Shown here: positions 11,977 through 19,234 of the stretch, in pieces | How the letters are laid out: each line of letters opens with the position of its first letter | Position numbering within the stretch: the stretch's first letter is position 1 | Notes under the pieces: model-generated | Database searches by the model: none | What the model saw: the letters and a program-made list of their open reading frames with translations, nothing else | Told to the model about the DNA's origin: nothing | Translations under genes and position numbers: made by a program | Source of the DNA: a virus | Direction: 5' to 3' (one strand) | DNA: 24,965 bases | IMG/VR virus record: IMGVR_UViG_3300027782_000344 | Coordinates: 1 to 24,965 of that record

Positions 11977-14485
11977 ATACCGCCACTCTTTCAACAAGTA
12001 ACTTCATTAATTCACTATCAACAATACTTGGTGTCGTTGTAGACCTTTGACCGCCATTACCAGCATTTTGCATATTATTGTTAGTTGTTGGTGCATTAAT
12101 AATAACAGGCGTTTGCATTTGTGTTCTCATTGTATCTGCAAGTGAAGTGGACGCAGAAGCAATCTGAGTAGCAGGTCTAGATGGTGTAGATGCCACAGTT
12201 GCAGGTGATGAAGACATTGTTGAAGGTGTTGAACCTGATGCTAATATTGGTGCTGGAGAATCTCCGCCGCCACCAAGAGCAACTTTATTATAACTGCCTT
12301 GATTTTTGCCAGCGTCTGACCAAGTTGCAAGGGCTTGACTGACAGGTTGATTGCCAAATTTTCTAGTCCATAAATCACGTTGAGCATCCCAGCCTGCTTG
12401 CATTGTTGGAAATTTAACAAACGTCAAACCATTATATGTACCACCAGGAACGCCTCCGAATTTTGCTTGCGCTTCTGTTACTTTTCCGCCAGGAGCTATA
12501 ATATTACCTGGATTATTATGTGAGTGTTGAATAGAAGTGGGTTTGTTCCAACCTTCAGCGATTGCTTGATTCATTAAAAGTGAATCTTGTTCTTGCCTAC
12601 TCATCTGATTGAATGTTTTACCACCAGATAAAGAACCACCGGAAGAACTGCTTGAAGAACTTGGTCCAGAAGGTGATGATGTTGGTGTTGGAGAAGTTCC
12701 TTGTGGCGCAGTTGTTTTAGAACCGGAACTTCCTTGCACCGCAGTTGGTGGCGGTGAAGTTGGAGTTTCTGTCACAAGTGCCGATGTTGGTGTTGGTGTT
12801 GAAGATACGTTATTTAATTTATCTTCTTTTTCCAATTCATCAAGTATTCCATTTTCGCCAAAAATAGCTTCGTAAATACTATAAGCGTCATAAGCTAGAG
12901 AAGCAAGACTTACTAAAGCAACAGCAGTTCCAATTCCCGGTACTGTTAAACCACCAATAAAAGCTGCAGCTTTTATTGCAATACTTTGACCCAATCTTAA
13001 AGCTAGTTTACCATATAGTTTTCCTATCCACCCTTTAGATTGAGCTTTTACTGCAAAGTCCATAAACTTTTTAAGCATTTCACCTTTTGGTAAATCTTTA
13101 GCACTTGTAAATTTTCCAGAAGCATCTGTAAATCTTTTAGCTGAGGTATTATATCCTTGAACTTTAGATCCTGTTGACATTCCAGATACAGCTTGGCCAA
13201 CTGCATATGCTGATCCTGCAGCACCAACAGCACTAACGCCAACTGTTAATGCTGCGTCTTTAATATTAGATTTACTTTGTTCTAATGCTTGTATATTTGA
13301 TAAATCATTTTCAGTTGGTTCTCTGCCATTTTTCTCAATAAATTTTTTCGTAGCAGCTTCATTTGCTGTTTGTATTTCTTCTTCGGTTAATTCTTCTGGT
13401 TTTTTATTAAACAAACTTAAAGCGAATGGTGCTGCCATTGCAGTAAGTGCTAAGGCTGCGCCGAATTTGCCGCCACCTTTATTGGGACCTTTATTAGGAC
13501 CTTTACTGCCAACTGGGCCTGTTGTTGCAGGACCTCCGCCGGCCATACCAATTCTACCAGCAGCTTGCAACACAGCTGTAGTTAATGTTGCTATCGCAGC
13601 TTTGAACGCAACAAATCCTGCAATAACAGCTGCAATAGCTCCGCCAATAGTAAGATTTACTTCACCAAAAGGTGTATCAAATAATGTTTTTAATTTTATA
13701 CTTAAAAACTCACCGATTGTAGAGATGATTGAACCTATGGCTGTTCTAATTGATTTTTGAACATCTTCGTTTTGGAAGCTCTCTTTAATAACTTCGAATG
13801 TATTGCTTACACCATTAAAAAATTTAGTTAGTACCAAAGAAATAAAATCTTTAACTTTTTGTCTAACTTCGTCATTTTCTAAAAGTTGGCCAATAATACC
13901 AGTAAGTAAAAGACCTTTAAATACTGTTGGTAAAAAATCTAAAATAGAATCAAATATTCCTTTTTTCTTTTCTTCAGGAACCTGTTTCACATTTGTTGGC
14001 GTTGTTGGCGTGGCAATTTTTGAATTTGCTATCTTTGTTTCATAAATAGATTCACGCTCAGCCGATGTTTGGAAAAAACGGTCGGCTTTATCTCTCTGAG
14101 TGCCTCCAGAAAGTTTAACCAATTTAACAATTCCTTGACGCATAACATTCATATCACGCATTATAGCAGGAAGAGCCATCGTGTTTTTACCAACTATATC
14201 CAATTTTGACGATACCTGTGATAACTGTTGGACAACCTCAGTATTGTCCATTGAGACTATGGTCTTTTCAGTTTCTGGTTTTGCTTGTTTAGGTATTTTT
14301 AAATTTTCACCAGCCTTAAAACCTTTTACATTCGGAAAAAGAGCATTTAGCGTTCCTCCTTTTTTAAACAAAGAATTTCGATAGTCTATCTTTTCTCTAA
14401 TTGTGTCGAAAGCAGAAGACCCCAAAGAGCTTATAAGTCCTTTGCCGCTTTGTCTTTGTTTTTTAAGAACGTCTTTAAATGCCAT
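11975..14485 (-). CDS. Tape-measure-like tail protein with a C-terminal wall-degrading domain, 836 aa
   Basis: The N-terminal 170 residues are helical and polar (VVQQLSQVSSKLDIVGKN). Several long hydrophobic stretches follow, around 190-205, 280-318 (GGAIAAVIAGFVAFKAAIA), 340-360 and 500-540 (VPGIGTAVALVSLASLAY). A Pro/Ser/Thr/Gly linker spans roughly 556-622. The last folded part (about 625-738) carries HNNPGNI, AKFGGVPGG and FVKFPTMQAGWDAQRDLW, a pattern shared with phage lysozyme/transglycosylase-type NNPGN domains. The end is an Asn/Thr-rich tail. Its position behind gp26 and the frameshift ORF, together with these membrane-like segments, fits a tape measure protein. It starts 3 bases after the upstream stop. 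T4 has no such fused lytic domain in gp29. Confidence 0.8.
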   Translation of the reverse strand: MAFKDVLKKQRQSGKGLISSLGSSAFDTIREKIDYRNSLFKKGGTLNALFPNVKGFKAGENLKIPKQAKPETEKTIVSMDNTEVVQQLSQVSSKLDIVGKNTMALPAIMRDMNVMRQGIVKLVKLSGGTQRDKADRFFQTSAERESIYETKIANSKIATPTTPTNVKQVPEEKKKGIFDSILDFLPTVFKGLLLTGIIGQLLENDEVRQKVKDFISLVLTKFFNGVSNTFEVIKESFQNEDVQKSIRTAIGSIISTIGEFLSIKLKTLFDTPFGEVNLTIGGAIAAVIAGFVAFKAAIATLTTAVLQAAGRIGMAGGGPATTGPVGSKGPNKGPNKGGGKFGAALALTAMAAPFALSLFNKKPEELTEEEIQTANEAATKKFIEKNGREPTENDLSNIQALEQSKSNIKDAALTVGVSAVGAAGSAYAVGQAVSGMSTGSKVQGYNTSAKRFTDASGKFTSAKDLPKGEMLKKFMDFAVKAQSKGWIGKLYGKLALRLGQSIAIKAAAFIGGLTVPGIGTAVALVSLASLAYDAYSIYEAIFGENGILDELEKEDKLNNVSSTPTPTSALVTETPTSPPPTAVQGSSGSKTTAPQGTSPTPTSSPSGPSSSSSSSGGSLSGGKTFNQMSRQEQDSLLMNQAIAEGWNKPTSIQHSHNNPGNIIAPGGKVTEAQAKFGGVPGGTYNGLTFVKFPTMQAGWDAQRDLWTRKFGNQPVSQALATWSDAGKNQGSYNKVALGGGGDSPAPILASGSTPSTMSSSPATVASTPSRPATQIASASTSLADTMRTQMQTPVIINAPTTNNNMQNAGNGGQRSTTTPSIVDSELMKLLVERVAV

Positions 14486-14487
14486 TT

Positions 14488-14694
14488 TTATCTCTTTTTA
14501 GTTGCGTTTGCCAGCTTTATTTTTTCATTTTCTTCTTCAATATATTTAATCAACATACTTACGTAAATTGATTTTTCCCATGGAATCATTTCGTTTAGTT
14601 CACTTAGACTGTACTTGTGGTGTTGCATCAATGCAAAGTTAGTCTCATAATGATTCCTCAAATTATCATGGCCAAGAGTTATACGAAAAAATTT
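14488..14694 (-). CDS. Frameshift extension of gp26 (tail chaperone-like ORF)
   Basis: This minus-strand ORF fills the gap between gp26 and the tape measure gene. Read in the -1 frame from the end of gp26 it continues for 66 residues, FRITLGHDN... then KYSLSELNEMIPWEKSIYV and SMLIKYIEEENEKIKLA, and stops 3 bases before the next ATG. It has no convincing start codon of its own. An in-frame ATG at 14628 lacks a Shine-Dalgarno and would leave 46 residues. At its entry lies A AAT TTT (14694-14688), a slippery heptamer in the exact register for a -1 shift from gp26. The fusion would be join(15419..14688, 14688..14488), about 310 aa. Position and helical YxxxELNEMIPWEK content suggest a tail-assembly chaperone, with gp51 as the possible T4 counterpart. 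Confidence 0.7.
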   Translation of the reverse strand, partial: KFFRITLGHDNLRNHYETNFALMQHHKYSLSELNEMIPWEKSIYVSMLIKYIEEENEKIKLANATKKR

Positions 14695-15419
14695 TGAAGT
14701 CCCTCTACAACAATATTTTCTTTATATCCACATTTGCCGCAATTAAAATCAACTTCTTTTTTAATTTTTGGCATAGACTCAAAAAATGCTTGAACTCTAT
14801 TAAATTGCTCTCTTGACATACTATCTACAAAATCAGATAATTCTTCATCAGTCAAATCTTTTCTATAGTACATAGAGTCAGCATCGTAAATGTAATCGAT
14901 ACAAGAAGCAACAATTTTTAAAACTTTATCAATCTCAGATAATTTCTCATCTCCAAGATTTTTCATGGAATTAAAACTAGGGTACTTCATAACAATACCG
15001 AGGTCCTTAGATAATTCAATTTTATTTGAATGATTTGGTGGAATCTCAGGTTTAATTTCTAAAATGTTTAAATCAAACTTAACCACATGGTTACAGGTCT
15101 TTTCTTCACCTTGTTCGTCTTTGACTTTATTATTACACTTATATTGCAATTCAACCACTTCACCAACAGACCTTGCTCGAAGGTTTAAGAAGAAAAACTC
15201 CAAATCTGCAATTGGCAAAGAGTTTACGTCAATGTCATCTAAACAACAATTATTAACAATCTGCTTAACGGAATCTAAAATTGTTGTTTCTTCCATAGAC
15301 TCTAAAGCCATGAGAAGCAATTTTTCTTCCTTAACTAGAAACGGTCGGAATCTTACGTTTTTCTTTGTAAGTGGTAAATCTACCGTATGAATCGGCACAT
15401 CAAGTTTAGGCAAAGCCAT
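14679..15419 (-). CDS. 26: gp26-type baseplate hub / tail assembly protein, 246 aa
   Basis: The protein matches the T4 base plate protein family (gp26): the N-terminal VRFRPFLVKEEKLLLMALES, then DIDVNSLPIADLEFFFLNLRARS, and a C-terminal NCGKCGY. The pairs CNNK...CNH (about residues 94-111) and CGKC (about 230-233) could bind zinc. Length 246 compares with 208 in T4. A ribosome site GGAGA lies before the ATG. The last codons CAA AAT TTT TTC GTA TAA contain the slippery site described for the downstream ORF, so a part of the ribosomes may make a longer product. Confidence 0.88.
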   Translation of the reverse strand: MALPKLDVPIHTVDLPLTKKNVRFRPFLVKEEKLLLMALESMEETTILDSVKQIVNNCCLDDIDVNSLPIADLEFFFLNLRARSVGEVVELQYKCNNKVKDEQGEEKTCNHVVKFDLNILEIKPEIPPNHSNKIELSKDLGIVMKYPSFNSMKNLGDEKLSEIDKVLKIVASCIDYIYDADSMYYRKDLTDEELSDFVDSMSREQFNRVQAFFESMPKIKKEVDFNCGKCGYKENIVVEGLQNFFV

Positions 15420-15442
15420 ATATTATCTCCATAAATTAAAAA

Positions 15443-16225
15443 TTAAATCACTCTATTGAATAGTGTAGCAATAGGTGAAGCAGCGGTCGTAGTTGCACCA
15501 CTAACGAAATTGGTGAATTTTGTTCCAAACAAAGCTAAACCAGCTGCAACTAAATCATAATTACCGTCATACAATGTACGATACTTCTGATAAGCAAACT
15601 GAACAGTTAAACGATGGAATCCTTCTTCACCCCAAGAAACCGGTTGTGCTGAGATACTGATAGGAAAAGCATCCATCAATTCTACAGCATAAATTTGTCT
15701 GATAAATTCATCGTACTGAACTACTTTAATATTAGTTAGGTAACGTGAATTTCTGCCTTTAGGAAAACGTAAGTTATTCGTGTCTGTAGGCATAATAGCT
15801 TCTAACCACTTATCGAATAGTTTTCTTTCAAAGAATTCATTAGTGCATAGAAACGTTAAATTAGTTTCATTGTATTGTGTTTGGTAAGGTACTTTAAAAC
15901 CTGGACCATAAATTTTTGCATCAGCGGTAATAATAGATTTACCTGGCAATTCTGCTGACTCACATTGTAAAGCCAAGTAACGTGATATAGACGGATTGTC
16001 ACTTCTTGATTGTGGGTCTGAGTTATTACTAAACGCATCTCGCACAGCTTGAGTAATTTCTGAAACGATTGTATTGGGTAAATTAAGTAAAGATTCAATA
16101 ATTGAGTTGCCTATAAACTCATTGATGTAAGTTGGAATAGGTAACACCACTTCAAAGCGGTTGCTTTTAGCTAACCCTTCTTTTGCATTAATGTTTGACA
16201 AGAATAACTGTGGTGAAAATGACAT
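15443..16225 (-). CDS. Tail tube-like protein (gp54/gp19 fold), baseplate-tail tube initiator, 260 aa
   Basis: The core YLALQCESAELPGKSIITADAKIYGPGFKVPYQTQYNE and the following FDKWLEAI, YLTNIKVVQYD, YAVELMDAFPISISAQPVSWGEEGFHRLTVQFAYQKY are the hallmark segments of the gp19-type tail tube fold. It is longer than T4 gp19 (163 aa) because of an N-terminal insert (residues about 35-75) and a C-terminal hydrophobic tail (about 225-255). That suits the gp54 initiator role better than the main tube protein, but I cannot decide firmly. Its ATG overlaps the upstream stop (TAATG), showing coupling. Confidence 0.8.
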   Translation of the reverse strand: MSFSPQLFLSNINAKEGLAKSNRFEVVLPIPTYINEFIGNSIIESLLNLPNTIVSEITQAVRDAFSNNSDPQSRSDNPSISRYLALQCESAELPGKSIITADAKIYGPGFKVPYQTQYNETNLTFLCTNEFFERKLFDKWLEAIMPTDTNNLRFPKGRNSRYLTNIKVVQYDEFIRQIYAVELMDAFPISISAQPVSWGEEGFHRLTVQFAYQKYRTLYDGNYDLVAAGLALFGTKFTNFVSGATTTAASPIATLFNRVI

Positions 16226-16803
16226 TAGAATTTTTTCCTAGAATCTGAATATACTTTACTTGTTGACGCACCAACAAAAGATTCCATTGGCAATAAAGCG
16301 GCAATGTCCCATTCGTCAGCGGTAATTTCTAAAAACCTAGAACCTACTTGAGAGAACAAATACCTTTTAATACAAGGTTGATGTTCAAACAATTTTGATG
16401 ATGAAGCTAATAAACTATAACTCAATCTAAGTTTTGTAGTCTTGTCGTATTTGTCGTTATTGGCAAAGTCACTAAGTTTATCCAAAAGAATGATACGTTG
16501 CTTTGGGTGAATGTAATGTAGATTCAACCCTAAAAAACCGTCTGAGTACTGTTCAATTGGTAGAACCAATGGGAACCTGTCGTAATATGGCAACTTATCC
16601 TTCGTTTTCGGATCATACGAATAAAAATACATACGACCTATAATGGTACTATCTCTTAAACGTTTTCGGTCTGCCAACAATGCTTGTCTTGTGGGGTTCA
16701 AGTTGTTTATTTTAGCACGCAGCCATGCTCGTGCCGCATTGGTACGGATGTTTAAACCCTCTTTAGCAAGGGAAGTCTTGATACGTTCGATTAAGTAAGC
16801 CAT
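16225..16803 (-). CDS. Conserved T4-like phage protein, structural or DNA end-protector-like, 192 aa
   Basis: The segment GRMYFYSYDPKTKDKLPYYD followed by FPLVLPIEQYSDGFLGLNLHYIHPKQRIILLDKL and EWDIAALLPMESFVGAS belongs to a family that recurs in aquatic T4-like phages near gp4. I have a memory of some such proteins being annotated as DNA end protector (gp2), but nothing in the sequence proves this. It has no enzymatic motif. The start codon lies 5 bases after an AATAAATA late box on the minus strand (16809-16816), without a Shine-Dalgarno, so the mRNA may be leaderless. Confidence 0.8.
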   Translation of the reverse strand: MAYLIERIKTSLAKEGLNIRTNAARAWLRAKINNLNPTRQALLADRKRLRDSTIIGRMYFYSYDPKTKDKLPYYDRFPLVLPIEQYSDGFLGLNLHYIHPKQRIILLDKLSDFANNDKYDKTTKLRLSYSLLASSSKLFEHQPCIKRYLFSQVGSRFLEITADEWDIAALLPMESFVGASTSKVYSDSRKKF

Positions 16804-16808
16804 GTCTC

Positions 16809-16816
16809 TATTTATT
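16809..16816 (-). promoter_or_regulatory. Late promoter directly before the start codon
   Basis: On the minus strand, AATAAATA is followed by GAGAC and then ATG (16803). In T4 the box occupies -13 to -6, so the predicted +1 is the A of the ATG. There is no room for a Shine-Dalgarno. Confidence 0.65.
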
Positions 16817-16897
16817 CATTATTTAAGCAATAGCTGAACATTGCCTTGGTTTTCACTCATTTGAAGCATAAGTATTGGTGTCCGGTTTGATGATAAT

Positions 16898-17332
16898 CTA
16901 ATGGATACCAAGATGCTTTTCTGTTAGTACTTGGAAGACCCATCCTCTATCTTTACAGAACTCCTCAGCGGCTTTCCATTTAGACTGATTCACTACGTAG
17001 GTCATAGATTCTTCTATGAACCTTTTAGTCTTTTTCTTTTGAGTCGGTTGCTTTGTCTGATACTCTGGTTTAACCTCTATTACGTGGGTCATAACTTTGC
17101 CGTCACGTTTCTTTATTTTTACAATAAAGTCGGGGAAATAACGATGAATCTTATTGTCCACAGGACTGTAATATTTAATTACCAATTCCTCGGAAGACCA
17201 ATAAACCACGTTCTCACTTAAATCTAGCCAATTCATAACCTGTCTCTCCCATGTGGAACGCCAGATGATGTTTGAAACGTCACCTGCATATTTTTGTGGG
17301 TTTTTCGGTATAAATCTTCCTTTATATGACAT
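16898..17332 (-). CDS. 4: gp4 head completion nuclease-fold protein, 144 aa
   Basis: The start MSYKGRFIPKNPQKYAGD and WRSTWERQVMNWLD are typical of T4 gp4, which is 150 aa. The PD-(D/E)XK-like elements are YFPDFIV (P67, D68) and VIEVKPEY (E86, K88), as in nuclease-fold head completion proteins. The product is thought to help finish the filled head before tail joining. The C-terminal region is basic with the pattern SKWKAAEEFCKDRGWVFQVLTE. The minus-strand ACTAAATA (17339-17346) lies 6 bases before its ATG, without a Shine-Dalgarno. Confidence 0.88.
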   Translation of the reverse strand: MSYKGRFIPKNPQKYAGDVSNIIWRSTWERQVMNWLDLSENVVYWSSEELVIKYYSPVDNKIHRYFPDFIVKIKKRDGKVMTHVIEVKPEYQTKQPTQKKKTKRFIEESMTYVVNQSKWKAAEEFCKDRGWVFQVLTEKHLGIH

Positions 17333-17337
17333 AAATA
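17330..17337 (+). promoter_or_regulatory. Late promoter of the gp48-gp53-gp27 operon
   Basis: CATAAATA overlaps the start codon of gp4 on the other strand. The predicted start is near 17343, about 22 bases before the gp48 ATG, leaving room for the ribosome site CAGGA. Confidence 0.75.
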
Positions 17338-17338
17338 G

Positions 17339-17346
17339 TATTTAGT
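17339..17346 (-). promoter_or_regulatory. Late promoter directly before gp4
   Basis: On the minus strand, ACTAAATA is followed by CTATTT and then the ATG at 17332. With T4 spacing the start point is within one base of the start codon. The box is interleaved with the opposing promoter at 17330-17337. Confidence 0.6.
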
Positions 17347-17364
17347 TTACATACAGGAACCAAC

Positions 17365-18594
17365 ATGGCTCTATTTTCATTCGGCGATATTAAGTTTAAA
17401 ACACCAAGTAGAAGCGGCTTTGGCGCAACTGGTGCGTTACTTAACAACCCATATCAATCAAATCTATTAAAATATCCAGCTGATTTGGGTGCCACGGATA
17501 AAGGCCATTATCTGGTCATTCACATCAATGAACAGAAAAAATCCAGATTTGCAATGAACTCCAATACTGGAGATTTGCCTACTGTTGCAACTAGACAGGC
17601 CTACGGAGTTTCCACTACAGGTTCAAATGCTATTGACCTTTTAAACGGTTCTCAAAGTATCGCTAATAGATTGTCGGGCGGCGCAGTAGATAATTTTTTC
17701 AACGATATAACAAACAAACTGTCGTCTTTTGGAATTTCTACTAATTTTGGCGACTACGGTGTTACCGCAACTAGAGAAAGTTTTAGTACAGATTTCTTAC
17801 GTACTATACAAAGAACTGCTGACACAATTGCTTTATACATGCCAGATACTTTAGCATTTAACTATCATCAATCATATAGCGATATTACTTTAGGCGGAGA
17901 CATGACGGCCGCTGCAATCGCCGGTGGTTCTAGTATTGTTGATGCTATTAATCAAAATCCTGGTGATATTAAGGGTGCTTCAACACAAGGTCTACAAAAC
18001 TTATCACCCTTTGTATTGAGCGTTTTAGGCCAACAAAATAAACAATTAAATGCTGGTATTATTGCTGCTACGCAAATGGTACAAAACCCAATGTTGGAAT
18101 TGTTGTACACATCACCAAAATTCAGAAGTTTTCAATTTGACTTTATGTTTTATCCTCGTGATGAACGAGAAGCAATTGAAGTTCAGAAAATTTTAGACAA
18201 ATTAAGATTTCATCAAGCTCCTGAAATTGCTGAAAATACAAAGTCATTCTTCTTAGTACCGCCGTCAGAATTTGATATTAAATTTTACTATAATGGTAAA
18301 GAGAATCCTAACATTCCAAAAATCTCCACTTGTGTTTTGGAAACTATCTCAGTAGACTATGCGCCAAATGGTTTCTCTGCTTACGAAGTCCAGAATGAAC
18401 CTTATCCAAGTCTTGGTCGAACAGGTATGCCTGTTGCAATTCGTTTGAGTCTTCAGTTTAAAGAAACCGAATATCTCACAAAACAACATTATCGTGGTGT
18501 TACAGTTTCATCATCTGCTGACGGTAGTAGCACAGAATTGAGAACAGAAGCAGAGATTCAGGCTAGTGCTGACCTTGGCGATTTTAACGGTTAA
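17365..18594 (+). CDS. 48: gp48 baseplate tail tube cap, 409 aa
   Basis: The N-terminal region (YPADLGATDKGHYLVIHINEQ) is followed by a long Gly/Asn/Ser-rich region. The conserved C-terminal half has NPMLELLYTSPKFRSFQFDF, YPRDEREAIEVQKIL, DKLRFHQAPEI, PPSEFDIKFYYNGKENPNIPKI and AYEVQNEPYPSLGRTGMPVAI. This is the gp48 family of T4-like phages, with a tail tube-like fold that tops the baseplate hub so the tube can start growing. T4 gp48 is about 364 aa. It begins the plus-strand baseplate operon behind the late promoter at 17330. Confidence 0.88.
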   Translation: MALFSFGDIKFKTPSRSGFGATGALLNNPYQSNLLKYPADLGATDKGHYLVIHINEQKKSRFAMNSNTGDLPTVATRQAYGVSTTGSNAIDLLNGSQSIANRLSGGAVDNFFNDITNKLSSFGISTNFGDYGVTATRESFSTDFLRTIQRTADTIALYMPDTLAFNYHQSYSDITLGGDMTAAAIAGGSSIVDAINQNPGDIKGASTQGLQNLSPFVLSVLGQQNKQLNAGIIAATQMVQNPMLELLYTSPKFRSFQFDFMFYPRDEREAIEVQKILDKLRFHQAPEIAENTKSFFLVPPSEFDIKFYYNGKENPNIPKISTCVLETISVDYAPNGFSAYEVQNEPYPSLGRTGMPVAIRLSLQFKETEYLTKQHYRGVTVSSSADGSSTELRTEAEIQASADLGDFNG

Positions 18595-18598
18595 TAAA

Positions 18599-19234
18599 AT
18601 GGCAAATTACTTTTCAAAATTCCCAAAACTTTACCATAGTTTTGACGGCTTTAATACTTCACAGTATATTACAAACCTACTTACACGTTTTACATTTGAG
18701 CAAAGCTTTAAAACAAATACTGCTGCTTTCTATGAGTACGATATTCGTGAGGGTGATACTCCAGAAATTATAGCTTCAAAGATTTATAACTCACCTGAAA
18801 GACATTGGATTGTTCTTTTAATGAACGATATGGTTGATCCATTTTTTGATTGGCCTTTGCCGTATGAAACTTTGACTAGATTTGTGGATGCAAAATATTT
18901 GGATAATGCTGTATCAAATACCGCAGGCCAAGGCCTTATTTGGTCAAAATCAAACATATATGGTTATTATCGTGTGGAGAAACAAAAACTGCCTAATGGT
19001 TCTGTATACGTACAAAAATATCAAGTAGATGCCAACACGTATGCGAATACCACAATTTCTTTAAATAACTCTATTACATTGGCGGATAACGTTGTTGTTG
19101 TTTTTGACACTACAAAAGAAACTCAAACCTATTATGATTATGAGTTGGCAGTAAATGAAGGTAAACGAAGAATTAAATTACTAAAACCAGAACTTGTTGA
19201 ATCGCTTGAGGAAGAACTTGGTAAATTGTTATGA
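18599..19234 (+). CDS. 53: gp53 baseplate wedge protein, 211 aa
   Basis: I place the start at the ATG at 18599, giving MANYFSKFPKLYHSFDGF. The gp53/LysM-like centre is clear: YEYDIREGDTPEIIASKIYNSPERHWIVLLMNDMVDPFFDWPL, comparable to T4 gp53 (AIYGNPQLYWVLLMCNDNYDPYYGW). T4 gp53 has 196 residues. The middle part is more variable and the C-terminus (ELAVNEGKRRIKLLKPELV) resembles the T4 end. gp53 links neighbouring wedges around the hub. The end overlaps gp27 by 4 bases (ATGA). Confidence 0.93.
   Translation: MANYFSKFPKLYHSFDGFNTSQYITNLLTRFTFEQSFKTNTAAFYEYDIREGDTPEIIASKIYNSPERHWIVLLMNDMVDPFFDWPLPYETLTRFVDAKYLDNAVSNTAGQGLIWSKSNIYGYYRVEKQKLPNGSVYVQKYQVDANTYANTTISLNNSITLADNVVVVFDTTKETQTYYDYELAVNEGKRRIKLLKPELVESLEEELGKLL

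Noticed and set aside
12609-14384. Plus-strand open frames opposite the tape-measure-like gene
   Set aside because: They are Pro/Gly/Val-rich mirror products of the Ser/Thr/Ala-rich coding strand and lack ribosome sites and family resemblance.
15064-15390. Plus-strand 108-aa open frame opposite gp26
   Set aside because: It lies fully inside a recognised gene on the other strand and has no family features.
18566-18598. Upstream in-frame start for gp53
   Set aside because: It adds 11 residues unlike the gp53 N-terminus and lies inside the end of gp48. The ATG at 18599 gives a normal start.
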